This document shows, piece by piece, positions 1 to 8,115 of a DNA stretch of 34,782 nucleotides (its first letter is position 1; every line of letters starts with the position of its first letter). Source of the DNA: Methanoculleus sp. UBA430 (GTDB lineage Archaea > Halobacteriota > Methanomicrobia > Methanomicrobiales > Methanoculleaceae); NCBI RefSeq assembly GCF_002506585.1, contig NZ_DAXW01000003.1, positions 144,495-179,276 on the forward strand, in the 5' to 3' direction. The notes under the pieces were generated by a model. The model was not told where the DNA came from. It searched no databases and was given only the letters and a program-made list of their open reading frames with translations. Both the position numbers and the translations under genes were made by a program.

Positions 1-4
1 GTTC

Positions 5-51
5 GAGCACCGTCAGGTGCGAAGGGTGAGGGACCCGAACCTCCGGTGCTC
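5..51. repeat. Inverted-repeat hairpin element at the 3' end of the surface-protein gene
   Basis: Bases 7-20 form a short hairpin (GCACC, loop GTCA, GGTGC). A wider pair also exists: GAGCACCG at 5-12 is the reverse complement of CGGTGCTC at 44-51, which runs into the stop codon of the minus-strand surface gene. The 16-mer at 5-20 recurs exactly at 34680-34695, so this is a copy of a dispersed intergenic element cut by the window edge. It may form the 3' end structure of the surface-protein mRNA; that role is inferred. Confidence 0.6.
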
Positions 52-1513
52 AAGATCCAAATAGCCCGCTGAAGAGTTGGAGAAGCCAGTCAAGCGGCGA
101 CGACGGGGACGCGGCCGGCTCCTCCGTCCCGGTTCCCCCTTCCACGGCATAGAAGGCCGCCACCTCCTCCTTTCCAAGACCGCGCAGGGCCTCAAGGTGC
201 CCGACCGCTCCGGCGACGATCGTCTCGTGGCCGACGCCCCGCTCCCACGCCCCGGCCATCGTCTCCGACGGCCGGAGATCCGAGGCCTCGATCCCGGCCA
301 GCGTGTAGAGTTCAGGAAGAGATGCCTCCGCAACGCCCGTATCCCCGTCAGGCCGGATTGAGAGCACCGGGTCGGAAATGCCCGAAGAAGGGACCTCCTG
401 GTTGCCGACGAGGGCGTATGCCCGGAAGGCAAAGAGGTCCGGGTTCGACGTCAGGTTCGTGACCAGCCGCTCCTCGGGGAGGGTGAGGTTTACAACCGTC
501 AGTCTCCCGGTCCGGGTGGCGACCGAGAACTCCCAGACGCCGCGTTCTCCGTCCCGGAGGCTCGGGGGCTCGCGGGTCCGCGTGATCTCGTAGACCCCGG
601 TCTCGCCCGGGGGGGGCACCAGGACGACATAGGCCGGGCTCGTCCCCGTCGCCGTCAGGTTCCGGGCCTCGATCGTCACGGTGACGGTGAACGTCTCCCC
701 CTCGAAGACCGCCCGCGGGTGTCGGCCGGCAAGGCGCATGGCAGGGTCGAGCAGCCATTCGAGGTTCGCGATCTCCACCCCGCTCCGGGTGAGGGCGACG
801 TCTTCCGGGGTCTGGTCGAGGATCAGCCCGACCCCTTTGACGAACAGGCCGTCGCGCGGCTCAACGACTGCAGGCGGTGCCACGGTCTCATTCGCCCCGG
901 GGGTGAGAGACGGTCTGATGGGGCTGACGAGCTGGTGGTCGCTCAGGGCCAGCGGACGGTCGTGCCACTGATGAGATTTTGCCATCGTCGCGCCCGGTCG
1001 CGGAGGGGCCTCCCGTTCCAGGGTCGGCATCGGCTCCTCAGCGTCATCGTCAGTATCGGCATCAGCGCCACCGTCGGTATCGGCATCAGCGTCATCGTCG
1101 GTATCGGCATCAGCGCCATCGTCGGTATCGGCAGTGCCGAAGAAGACCGTTGCCACAGGTTCCGCGGCAGGGGTCTCATTCGCCGCAGACGTGACTGCCG
1201 TTGTCTCTTCGTTGATGGGCGTTGCCATCTCCGTCAGCGTGGGGGGTTCGCTCACGAGGGGAGCAGGCCTCGCTGTGACCTCTTTCTCCTCGGAGGCAGC
1301 CGCCGGGGCGGGATCCGCCGGCATCCTTGCGGTGACGGACTTTTCATCCCCGGTTTCCGGGAGAGCGGACGCGAACGGGGCAGCCATGCCGATACAGAGT
1401 GCCAGAACCAGAAACACGGGGAGAAGGCGCCTCAACGAGGCCACTCCCGGCACCTCTGCTGTTCTGCTGCAGACGACGCGAGGCTCTATCACCTGTCCAG
1501 ATCCTCTCTTCAT
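50..1513 (-). CDS. Secreted surface protein with Asp-rich 8-residue repeats
   Basis: The protein is about 487 residues from the ATG at 1513. Near the N-terminus is a signal peptide: Arg-Arg followed by a hydrophobic stretch (LLPVFLVLALCIGMAAPFA) ending in an Ala-Ser-Ala cleavage site. Next come a Thr/Ala/Pro/Glu-rich low-complexity segment and about four copies of an 8-residue unit of the type ADTDDDAD. The remaining half has a beta-rich, Ig-like composition and several N-glycosylation sequons (NVT, NLT, NET). The C-terminus is a Pro/Ser linker and a short amphipathic tail, DWLLQLFSGLFGS. No transmembrane anchor or sorting motif is evident. The start is uncertain. The ATG at 1513 lies where a leaderless transcript from the box A at 1539-1546 would begin, but a GTG at 1444 has a good ribosome site (GAGGTG, 6 nt upstream) and gives a more typical, shorter signal peptide. 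I do not recognise the family; an extracellular role is inferred from the signal peptide and composition. Confidence 0.75.
   Translation of the reverse strand: MKRGSGQVIEPRVVCSRTAEVPGVASLRRLLPVFLVLALCIGMAAPFASALPETGDEKSVTARMPADPAPAAASEEKEVTARPAPLVSEPPTLTEMATPINEETTAVTSAANETPAAEPVATVFFGTADTDDGADADTDDDADADTDGGADADTDDDAEEPMPTLEREAPPRPGATMAKSHQWHDRPLALSDHQLVSPIRPSLTPGANETVAPPAVVEPRDGLFVKGVGLILDQTPEDVALTRSGVEIANLEWLLDPAMRLAGRHPRAVFEGETFTVTVTIEARNLTATGTSPAYVVLVPPPGETGVYEITRTREPPSLRDGERGVWEFSVATRTGRLTVVNLTLPEERLVTNLTSNPDLFAFRAYALVGNQEVPSSGISDPVLSIRPDGDTGVAEASLPELYTLAGIEASDLRPSETMAGAWERGVGHETIVAGAVGHLEALRGLGKEEVAAFYAVEGGTGTEEPAASPSSPLDWLLQLFSGLFGS
1040..1138 (-). repeat. 24-bp tandem repeat encoding acidic octapeptides
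   Basis: Inside the surface-protein gene a unit close to GTATCGGCATCAGCGYCATC plus GTCG is repeated about four times at a 24-bp period. The copies stay in frame and encode ADTD(D/G)(D/G)AD octapeptides. Copies differ at single bases, mostly exchanging Asp and Gly. The acidic stretch could bind divalent cations or act as a flexible stalk; neither is shown. Copy number is likely to vary between strains. Confidence 0.8.
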
Positions 1514-1538
1514 GAGAGTGTCATGGAGCCCGGGCAAG

Positions 1539-1546
1539 TATAAATA
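1539..1546 (-). promoter_or_regulatory. Box A (TATA) for the surface-protein gene
   Basis: Read on the minus strand the sequence is ATTTATACTT, a good archaeal box A. A start about 25 nt downstream would fall near 1515, almost on the ATG at 1513. That predicts a leaderless message, or a leader of about 70 nt if the GTG at 1444 is used. Confidence 0.55.
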
Positions 1547-1693
1547 ATTTCCTGATTGGAGGCCGCCTGAAACCCCCTGCGGGGAACGGCTCTGTCAGAA
1601 GATGCCCCGGCACCCGTAGTCTCTCCAGATGCGGCACCCGGCAGGGCAGGAACGAAGAAATCCGCTCTCGATGAGAGAATACAGAACTACGAC

Positions 1694-1698
1694 AAAAA
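1694..1698 (-). terminator. Oligo-T terminator after nusA
   Basis: On the minus strand, a CT-rich stretch and TTTTT follow the nusA stop codon by about 10 nt. A T-run without a required hairpin is the usual archaeal intrinsic termination signal. It suggests the RNA polymerase operon ends here and does not continue into ribosomal protein or elongation factor genes. Confidence 0.5.
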
Positions 1699-1708
1699 GA
1701 GAGGGGGT

Positions 1709-2158
1709 TCAGGCCATCTCGTTCTGCGCCAGCTGGACATCGGCGATGTCGTGCTGCCGCTGTGCAAGAACCTTTGCCTTGAAGATGTTCTTCCCCGCTT
1801 TGCCGATGGCAAGGCCCCGGTCCTCATCCCGAACCTCAACGAGGGCGACCTGCTGGTCCTCCTCGTTGGTGTCGAAGTCGATAGCGGTGACCTGAGCCGG
1901 GAGGAAGCAATTCCGGAGGAACTGACCGGGGTCCGCGGAGTATTCCACGACCTCGATCCTCTTGCCCATCACATCGGATGCCTTCTTGATGCTCGACCCG
2001 CTCTTACCGATGGCAAGTCCCATATCGCCGGGGTTGATCACGAATATGATGCGCTCATTGCGGTTGTCAACAATGCAATCGCGGCTCCCCGCGCCGGTGA
2101 GGCTCTCGAACTGCGAAATGAGGCGCATGCACTCTTCAGTCAGCACGACCTGTGGCAT
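1709..2158 (-). CDS. nusA: Archaeal NusA-like KH-domain transcription factor
   Basis: The protein has 149 residues, the usual size of the short archaeal NusA, which has only two KH RNA-binding domains and lacks the N-terminal polymerase-binding and S1 parts of bacterial NusA. Two KH loops are visible: AIGKSGSSIKK near residues 49-59 and AIGKAGKN near 117-124. It probably binds RNA during transcription elongation or termination. The ATG lies 3 nt after the rpl30e stop codon, so the two genes are translationally close and in one operon with the polymerase subunits. It is the last gene of the operon. The identity is firm from motifs, length and the rpoA2-rpl30e-nusA order. Confidence 0.93.
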   Translation of the reverse strand: MPQVVLTEECMRLISQFESLTGAGSRDCIVDNRNERIIFVINPGDMGLAIGKSGSSIKKASDVMGKRIEVVEYSADPGQFLRNCFLPAQVTAIDFDTNEEDQQVALVEVRDEDRGLAIGKAGKNIFKAKVLAQRQHDIADVQLAQNEMA

Positions 2159-2161
2159 TGT

Positions 2162-2449
2162 CTACACTCTCGCAACATTCAGGATATCGGATTCACCTGG
2201 CTCGACCACGGCAAGGGCACTGACGACGTAGGGCATACCGCAGGCTTTCCCGAGCTGGACACTCGAGCCCTCGTAGACGTAGACAGGGATATCGATCTCT
2301 TTCACGATATTTTTGACGGATTCGGGGCTGTTTTTGGCCACCACGACAAGTTTGGCCTTACCTTCCTCGATGCATTCCTGGGTCTTGTTCTGTCCGAGGA
2401 ACACTGTACCAGTCTTCACGGCTTTGCGTAGTGAAGCATTAAAGTCCAT
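2162..2449 (-). CDS. rpl30e: Ribosomal protein L30e (large subunit)
   Basis: This is a 95-residue basic protein of the L7Ae/L30e/S12e fold. Recognisable parts are an N-terminal helix (SLRKAVKTGTVFLGQNKT), the strand KAKLVVVAKNSP, and the segment YVYEGSSVQLGKACGMPY, which corresponds to the RNA-contacting loop of L30e. The start ATG at 2449 has a clear ribosome site (AGGAG, about 9 nt upstream) and lies 12 nt after the rpoA2 stop. Placement between rpoA2 and nusA is the standard archaeal arrangement, which separates it from other L7Ae-family members. Confidence 0.94.
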   Translation of the reverse strand: MDFNASLRKAVKTGTVFLGQNKTQECIEEGKAKLVVVAKNSPESVKNIVKEIDIPVYVYEGSSVQLGKACGMPYVVSALAVVEPGESDILNVARV

Positions 2450-2461
2450 ATTATGATTCTC

Positions 2462-3634
2462 CTAGATTTTCAGGTTTGTGGGTTTTGCGATGAGTTTCAC
2501 ATCACCGGTGCCGAGCTGAATGGGCTGGCCCACGATCACGTTCTCGGTGACACCGTTCAATTCGTCCACCTCGTTCGCGATTGCTGCATCGAGCAAGTGG
2601 TTGACCGTTACCTCGAATGCTGCCCGGGAGAGGACGCTCTCCTTCTCACCGGCAATACCGTGCCGGCCGATCTGCTTGACCTCGCCGTCCATGCACATCA
2701 TATCGGCGACGAGCATGATATGACGGACATCGACGCCGATACCCTGTTCGTTCAGGGTGCTCAAGGCCTCCCGGATGATCGCGTCCCGGCCTGCCTCGAT
2801 CCCGAGGACATCGGCGATCTCGCTGATGTTGTTGCTCCGGGTGCGGGAGGTATCGACTCCCTCGACTTCGAAGACATCTTTTAGGTTGGAGCCCTCAGTA
2901 TAAAGGATATACTCTCCGCCCTCCTTTCTGGCGACGACCCGCTCGATATCGTCGATACCCTGGACAATGACGTTCCTGACATGTTCTGCGAGCTGGAAGA
3001 GGTTCTGGTAGCTCTCTCGGTTCTTGGGGGTGAATGTGAGCGACACCTTCTTCACGTCTCCTTCGACATCGAAGTCGCGGAAGTGCCGCTTCTCCCGGAT
3101 CTTCCTCGGTCCCACCTCGAAGATCTCCTCCACCCCGATCTTCCGCCGGTCGCAAACCGACTTGTTTAACAGGACGAGGACCTGCATGTTCTCCATGTCG
3201 ATGGTGATGTCTCCGAACTCATGAAGCGGCGCGGCCTCGATCTGCCAGCTCACCTCACGGGCGCGGTCACGGTTGAACGCCCAGTCGTCCTGCAGGTAGA
3301 TCGCCATCGTGGGGGTGCTCGGTTCCCGCCGGGCGTCCATGATCTCGATGAGGCGAGGGAGGCCGAGGGTAACGTTGATCTCGGCCACACCCGCGTAGTG
3401 GAAGGTTCGCATCGTCATCTGGGTGCCGGGCTCGCCGATGGATTGTGCCGCGACGACGCCGACCGCCTCGCAGGGCTCGATCCGGCTCTTCTTATACTCG
3501 GAGAAGACCATCGTGAGGATCCGGTCGAACTGCTCGTCGGTGAGGTCCTTCCCTGTAAGGCTTGCCTTCAGGTCTTCCCGGGTCCGGTAAGGCAGATCGA
3601 GGGCATCGATCCGCTGCTCCATATCGCTGTTCAC
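2462..3634 (-). CDS. rpoA2: DNA-directed RNA polymerase subunit A''
   Basis: This 390-residue protein is the C-terminal part of the largest polymerase subunit, encoded separately in archaea. It carries the trigger-loop region (GEPGTQMTMRTFHYAG) and, near the C-terminus, the segment SRAAFEVTVNHLLDAA typical of the jaw/clamp end of the largest subunit. The preferred start is a GTG at 3634 whose GTGA overlaps the rpoA1 stop codon, with a strong ribosome site (GGAGGAGG) just upstream inside rpoA1. An ATG four codons later is an alternative. Length and sequence look intact, and no intein is present. The overlap indicates translational coupling, which suits a 1:1 stoichiometry with A'. Confidence 0.97.
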   Translation of the reverse strand: MNSDMEQRIDALDLPYRTREDLKASLTGKDLTDEQFDRILTMVFSEYKKSRIEPCEAVGVVAAQSIGEPGTQMTMRTFHYAGVAEINVTLGLPRLIEIMDARREPSTPTMAIYLQDDWAFNRDRAREVSWQIEAAPLHEFGDITIDMENMQVLVLLNKSVCDRRKIGVEEIFEVGPRKIREKRHFRDFDVEGDVKKVSLTFTPKNRESYQNLFQLAEHVRNVIVQGIDDIERVVARKEGGEYILYTEGSNLKDVFEVEGVDTSRTRSNNISEIADVLGIEAGRDAIIREALSTLNEQGIGVDVRHIMLVADMMCMDGEVKQIGRHGIAGEKESVLSRAAFEVTVNHLLDAAIANEVDELNGVTENVIVGQPIQLGTGDVKLIAKPTNLKI

Positions 3635-6279
3635 TTGACCTCCTCCTTTAAGACGCTCTCCACGATGCCTTTCACGTCCACCGGGGCGCCGTAACTGCTC
3701 CTGCCGGGGTCGGTCCCGTCCTCGCCGTAGCAGAACTGGATGATTCGGCCGCCCGTCGTCCGGACGGTGCCGTCGTATGCCACCTTGAGGTCCTGCAGGG
3801 CGTTGATCATCCGCCGCTGCAGGTACCCGCTCTGCGACGTCCGGACCGCCGTGTCCACGAGACCTTCACGCCCACCGATAGCATGGAAGAAGAACTCGGT
3901 GGGGGTGAGGCCGCTCTTGTAACTGTTGGTGACGAACCCGTGCGCCTCTGCACCACGGTCGTTGCGCCGGAAGTGCGGCAGGGTCCGGTCCTCGTAGCCA
4001 CGCACGATCCGCTCGCCACGGACAGACTGCTGCCCGAGACACCCGGCCATCTGCGTCAGGTTCAGCATCGATCCACGGGCACCGGAGACCGCCATCACCA
4101 CGGCGGTGTTGTCCATACCAAGGTGCCGCCCGGCGATCTCACCGGTGCGGTCACGGGCCTTGCCGAGCACCTGCATGATCTGCATCTCGAGCGTCTCCTC
4201 AAGTGTCCGTCCCGGCATCGGCTCGAGTTGCCCCTCGTTGTAGATCTTGATCCGGCGATGGACGTCGCTGAGAGCGCCGCTCAACACCTCGTCGATCTGG
4301 CCGTACTCGGTCCGGGTAAGGTCTTCGTCATCGATGCCGAACGAGAACCCCTTGAGCATGATGCCCCGAATCGAGAGCTTGGTCACGTCGTCGATGAACC
4401 GGGCAGCACGCTTCATGCCGTGCTGCCGTATGATCCGGTGCAGGATCTGGCCGTCGAACGCGCCGATCCCCTTCTTGTCGATGGTGCCCATGAGCAGGTT
4501 TCCGTCGACGATCCGGACGAACGCATCGTTTTCGCAGAGCTCGCGCTTGCAGGTCTCGCAGTTCTGGCACGACGAGGCGTGGAAGACCATGTTCAGGTCA
4601 TCGGGGAGGACGAGCGAGAAGACCTGTTTGTTGGTCCAGAGAGGGTTCCCGTTCTCATCCAGTCTGTCCGGCTCGGGCAGGTGCTCGACGGACATATGCT
4701 GAATGAGATAGAGTGTCGTCTCCTTGTCGAAGTGGCGAACCGTGTGCGTCAGGAGGAAGATGCCCGAGATGTGGTCGTGGATACCGCCGATGATCGGGCC
4801 GCCGGTCCTCGGTGAAAGGATGTTCGCCTGCACCGAGACCAGAATCTCGGCCTCGGCCCGCGCCTCCTCGGTCTGCGGGATATGCAGGTTCATCTCGTCG
4901 CCGTCGAAGTCGGCGTTGTAGGGCGGGCAGACGGCCGGGTTCAGCCGGAAGGTCTTCCCATCCATCACGACGACCCGGTGGGCCATGATGCTCATCCGGT
5001 GCAACGAGGGCTGCCGGTTGAAGAGGACGATATCCGCATCTTTCAACTGCCGCTCCACGGTCCAGCCGGGCTCGATCATCTCCGCGACCGTCTCCAGGTT
5101 TACGTCGGACAACCGCACCCTCCGGTTGTCGGGCCTGATGGCGTAGTTCGCGCCGCAGGGGGACCGGGTGGTGGGACGCCCGGGGCCGTTCAAGACATAC
5201 TGCCGCATCTCCTCGAGATTGAACTGGGTCACCCGGATGGGAAGGGTCATCTCGTTTGCAATAGCAAGCGGGATGCCGACCTCGCCTATCGAGAGGTTCG
5301 GGTCGGGCGAGATCACAGTACGGGCGGAGAAGTTCACACGCTTGCCGGAGAGCGAGCCGCGGAAACGGCCTTCCTTCCCCTTGAGACGCTGCGACAGGGT
5401 CTTTAACGGTCGGCCGCTCCGGTGCCGCGCAGGCGGGCACCCCGCCACCTCGTTGTCGAGGTAGGTGGTGACATGGTACTGCAGGAGTTCCCAGAGATCC
5501 TCGATGATCAACTGGGGCGCGCCGGCGTCCTGGTTCTCCTTGAACCGCTGGTTGATCCTGATGATGTCCACGAGTTTGTGGGTCAGGTCGTCCTCGGACC
5601 GCTGCCCGTTCTCGAGAATGATCGAGGGGCGCATCGTGACCGGCGGGACCGGGAGGACGGTGAGAATTGTCCACTCCGGCCGCGCGACATCAGGGTTGAC
5701 CCCCAGGGCCCGCAGGTCCTCGTCCGGGATCTTCTCGAGGCGCGCCCTGATGTCGGCCGGGGTCAGTTTGTGCTCAACCTTCCGCCCTTCCTCCACGAAG
5801 ACCTCGGAGAAGGTCGTCGGTTTCTCGAAGTTGATCTTGAGTTGCTGCTCCCCGCAGTGGGGGCAGACCCGTTCTTTCTTGATATCTTTCTCTGATACGA
5901 CCTCAGATGCGAGATCGCTGTCTTCGGGCCCGACGATCTTCTCGACCTCTTCGGCCGTCATCAGCAGGCGGGAACAGGACCGGCAGGTCACCCGGAGGAG
6001 TTTCCGGATCAGCCGGGTGTAGCCGACGTGGATGACGGGCTTCGCGAGTTCGATGTGCCCGAAATGACCCGGACAATCGGCCGCCTTCTGGTCGCAGGTC
6101 TTACACCGGAGGCCGGGGTCGATGACGCCCAGGTTCAGGTCCATCAGGCCCTGCGGGTAGGGAAACCCGTCGTCATCATAGGTGTCCGCCCAGATGATCT
6201 TCCGGACGCTCATTTTACGGATCTCCTTCGGGGAGAAGAGCCCGAACTCGATCCTTCCAACACGTTTTGGACTGGTCAT
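3631..6279 (-). CDS. rpoA1: DNA-directed RNA polymerase subunit A'
   Basis: This is the catalytic largest-subunit N-terminal part, 882 residues, normal for archaea. The zinc site of the clamp is at C59, C62, C69 and H72, with a second Cys cluster at about C99/C102 and C139/C142. The absolutely conserved catalytic motif NADFDGD is at 455-461; its three Asp residues hold the active-site magnesium. The segment GKEGRFRGSLSGKRVNFSAR (301-320) is the conserved lid/rudder and switch region. The ATG at 6279 follows a purine-rich site (GAGGGGG). The gene lies 21 nt downstream of rpoB1 and overlaps rpoA2 by 4 nt. No intein interrupts the catalytic motif. Confidence 0.98.
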   Translation of the reverse strand: MTSPKRVGRIEFGLFSPKEIRKMSVRKIIWADTYDDDGFPYPQGLMDLNLGVIDPGLRCKTCDQKAADCPGHFGHIELAKPVIHVGYTRLIRKLLRVTCRSCSRLLMTAEEVEKIVGPEDSDLASEVVSEKDIKKERVCPHCGEQQLKINFEKPTTFSEVFVEEGRKVEHKLTPADIRARLEKIPDEDLRALGVNPDVARPEWTILTVLPVPPVTMRPSIILENGQRSEDDLTHKLVDIIRINQRFKENQDAGAPQLIIEDLWELLQYHVTTYLDNEVAGCPPARHRSGRPLKTLSQRLKGKEGRFRGSLSGKRVNFSARTVISPDPNLSIGEVGIPLAIANEMTLPIRVTQFNLEEMRQYVLNGPGRPTTRSPCGANYAIRPDNRRVRLSDVNLETVAEMIEPGWTVERQLKDADIVLFNRQPSLHRMSIMAHRVVVMDGKTFRLNPAVCPPYNADFDGDEMNLHIPQTEEARAEAEILVSVQANILSPRTGGPIIGGIHDHISGIFLLTHTVRHFDKETTLYLIQHMSVEHLPEPDRLDENGNPLWTNKQVFSLVLPDDLNMVFHASSCQNCETCKRELCENDAFVRIVDGNLLMGTIDKKGIGAFDGQILHRIIRQHGMKRAARFIDDVTKLSIRGIMLKGFSFGIDDEDLTRTEYGQIDEVLSGALSDVHRRIKIYNEGQLEPMPGRTLEETLEMQIMQVLGKARDRTGEIAGRHLGMDNTAVVMAVSGARGSMLNLTQMAGCLGQQSVRGERIVRGYEDRTLPHFRRNDRGAEAHGFVTNSYKSGLTPTEFFFHAIGGREGLVDTAVRTSQSGYLQRRMINALQDLKVAYDGTVRTTGGRIIQFCYGEDGTDPGRSSYGAPVDVKGIVESVLKEEVK

Positions 6280-6300
6280 AGTTTGATTGCGCCCCCTCTC

Positions 6301-8115
6301 TTATACCATATCGTCGAGTCTCAGGCGGGGAGCGATGCCCATGCTCTTCATCTCGTCAAGAAGGAGCTTGAATGCGTAACTCATCTCGACAGGGTAGATA
6401 TCCGTCTCGCTGCCGCAGGCAAGGCACCGCGTGATCTTTCTCTTCCGGTCGAGCATCGCCACCATACCGCACTTCGCGCAGACCCACTGGGTCACCTTGT
6501 CCGACTCGTCGAGCAGCCGCTCTTTCAAGGCCATGGCCGCGCCGTGGCCGATCATCACATCCCGCTCCATCTCACCGAACCGGAGACCACCCTCGCGGGC
6601 ACGCCCTTCGGTCGGCTGGCGGGTGAGCACCTGCACGGGACCGCGCGACCGCGCGTGCATCTTGCTCGATACCATGTGATAGAGTTTCTGGTAGTAGATG
6701 ACGCCGATGTAGATGTCGGCAGCGAACTGCCGCCCGGTGATACCGTCGTACATCACTTCGCGGCCGCTGTGAGCAAATCCGAGTTCCTTGAGCGAACTCC
6801 TGAGCTCCGCTTCGCGCTCGCCGCGGAACGCGGTCGCGTTGATCCGGCGTCCCTCGAGGGATCCGACCTTACCGCCCAGCATCTCGAGCATATGTCCGAT
6901 GGTCATACGGCTCGGGACCGCGTGGGGGTTGATGATCAGGTCGGGCGTCATACCCGACTCGGTGAACGGCATATCCGCCGAAGACTGGATCAACCCGATA
7001 ACACCCTTCTGACCATGCCGGGACGCGAACTTGTCGCCGACCTCCGGCACCCGGAGGTCACGGGTCCGGACCTTCACGAGGCGCGAGGAGTTCTCGCCCT
7101 CGGTGATGATGACCGTATCCACGATACCGTGCTCGTTGCTCCGCATCGTGACCGAGGTGTCGCGTCTTTTTTCGACGGCGATCAACTCGCTCGTCGGTTC
7201 TTCGAGGAACCTCGGCGGAGAGGTCTTCCCGATCAGCACGTCTTTCTCGCGGACGACCGTCTCGGGGTTGATGACGCCGTCGATATCGAGGTTCGCGTAG
7301 TACTCGGCACCGTGCGCACCGGAGACCTCTTCATCCGGAACCTGGATCCTGTCGACCTGGCCACCGGGGTAGCGCCGCTCCTCGCCGTCATAGGTGCGGA
7401 AGAAATGCGAGCGCCCAAGACCACGGTCGATCGAGGCCTTGTTGATGACCAGCGCATCTTCAATATTGAAGCCTTCGTAGGAGATGATCGCGACGACGAA
7501 GTTCTGGCCTGCAGGCCGGTCGTCGGAGCCGATCACGTCGGAGGTCTGGGTGTAAGTGAGGGGTTTCTGGACGTAGTGGAGCATGTGCCCCCGGGTGTCG
7601 GGGCGGAGTTTCATGTTCGAGGAACCGAACCCGAGCGCCTGCTTGACCATCCCTGCGCCCATCGTGACACGCGGACTGGCGTTGTGTTCGGGGAACGGGA
7701 CGTGCGCCGCACCGATACCCAGGATGAGCGAGGGGTCGATCTCGAGGTGGGTGTGCTCGAGGGTGAGGTCCGCCTCGTTGATGGCGATGAAGAGATCCTC
7801 CTCCTCCTCGGCATCGACAAACTCGATCGCGCCCTTCTTCACCACGTCTGCAAAGGTCATCTCGCCGCTCTTGATGAGTTCGAGATCGCCCTCGGTCACC
7901 AGCGCTTTGCCGTCCCTGACCACGATCAGGGGCCGGCGTGCTCTCCCACGATCGGTGTGGATGATGACGTCGTTGTTGAACTCCTTGTAGGAGACGTTGA
8001 CCTCTCCGGGGATCTCGCCGCGCCGGCGCATATCGCGCATCCGCCCGACCAGGTCCCGGGGGTCGTCCACGAGCCCGATCAGGGCACCGTCGACGAAGAC
8101 GCGTGACTGCCTCAT
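6301..8115 (-). CDS. rpoB1: DNA-directed RNA polymerase subunit B'
   Basis: This is the C-terminal part of the second-largest polymerase subunit, 604 residues. Conserved blocks include GDKFASRHGQKGVIGLI, the segment with NPHAVPSRMTIGHMLE, and the KMHARSRGPVQVLTRQPTEG block with GGLRFGEMERDV. A zinc ribbon near the C-terminus has paired Cys (CAKCG and CLACG). The start ATG overlaps the rpoB2 stop as ATGA. Splitting of B into B' and B'' is typical of methanogens and halophiles and supports the taxonomic call. The protein appears complete. Confidence 0.97.
   Translation of the reverse strand: MRQSRVFVDGALIGLVDDPRDLVGRMRDMRRRGEIPGEVNVSYKEFNNDVIIHTDRGRARRPLIVVRDGKALVTEGDLELIKSGEMTFADVVKKGAIEFVDAEEEEDLFIAINEADLTLEHTHLEIDPSLILGIGAAHVPFPEHNASPRVTMGAGMVKQALGFGSSNMKLRPDTRGHMLHYVQKPLTYTQTSDVIGSDDRPAGQNFVVAIISYEGFNIEDALVINKASIDRGLGRSHFFRTYDGEERRYPGGQVDRIQVPDEEVSGAHGAEYYANLDIDGVINPETVVREKDVLIGKTSPPRFLEEPTSELIAVEKRRDTSVTMRSNEHGIVDTVIITEGENSSRLVKVRTRDLRVPEVGDKFASRHGQKGVIGLIQSSADMPFTESGMTPDLIINPHAVPSRMTIGHMLEMLGGKVGSLEGRRINATAFRGEREAELRSSLKELGFAHSGREVMYDGITGRQFAADIYIGVIYYQKLYHMVSSKMHARSRGPVQVLTRQPTEGRAREGGLRFGEMERDVMIGHGAAMALKERLLDESDKVTQWVCAKCGMVAMLDRKRKITRCLACGSETDIYPVEMSYAFKLLLDEMKSMGIAPRLRLDDMV

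Noticed and set aside
1040..1138. Possible CRISPR array
   Set aside because: The repeats are contiguous at 24 bp with no unique spacers, and encode an in-frame peptide repeat.
719..1543. Plus-strand frame of 274 codons opposite the surface protein
   Set aside because: The Ile-Gly repeat pattern is simply the antisense of the Asp-rich 24-bp repeat; the minus frame has a signal peptide, promoter and glycosylation sites.
6028..8106. Long plus-strand frame of 692 codons opposite rpoA1/rpoB1
   Set aside because: Antisense shadow of GC-rich polymerase genes; Asp/His/Leu/Val-rich, with no domain.
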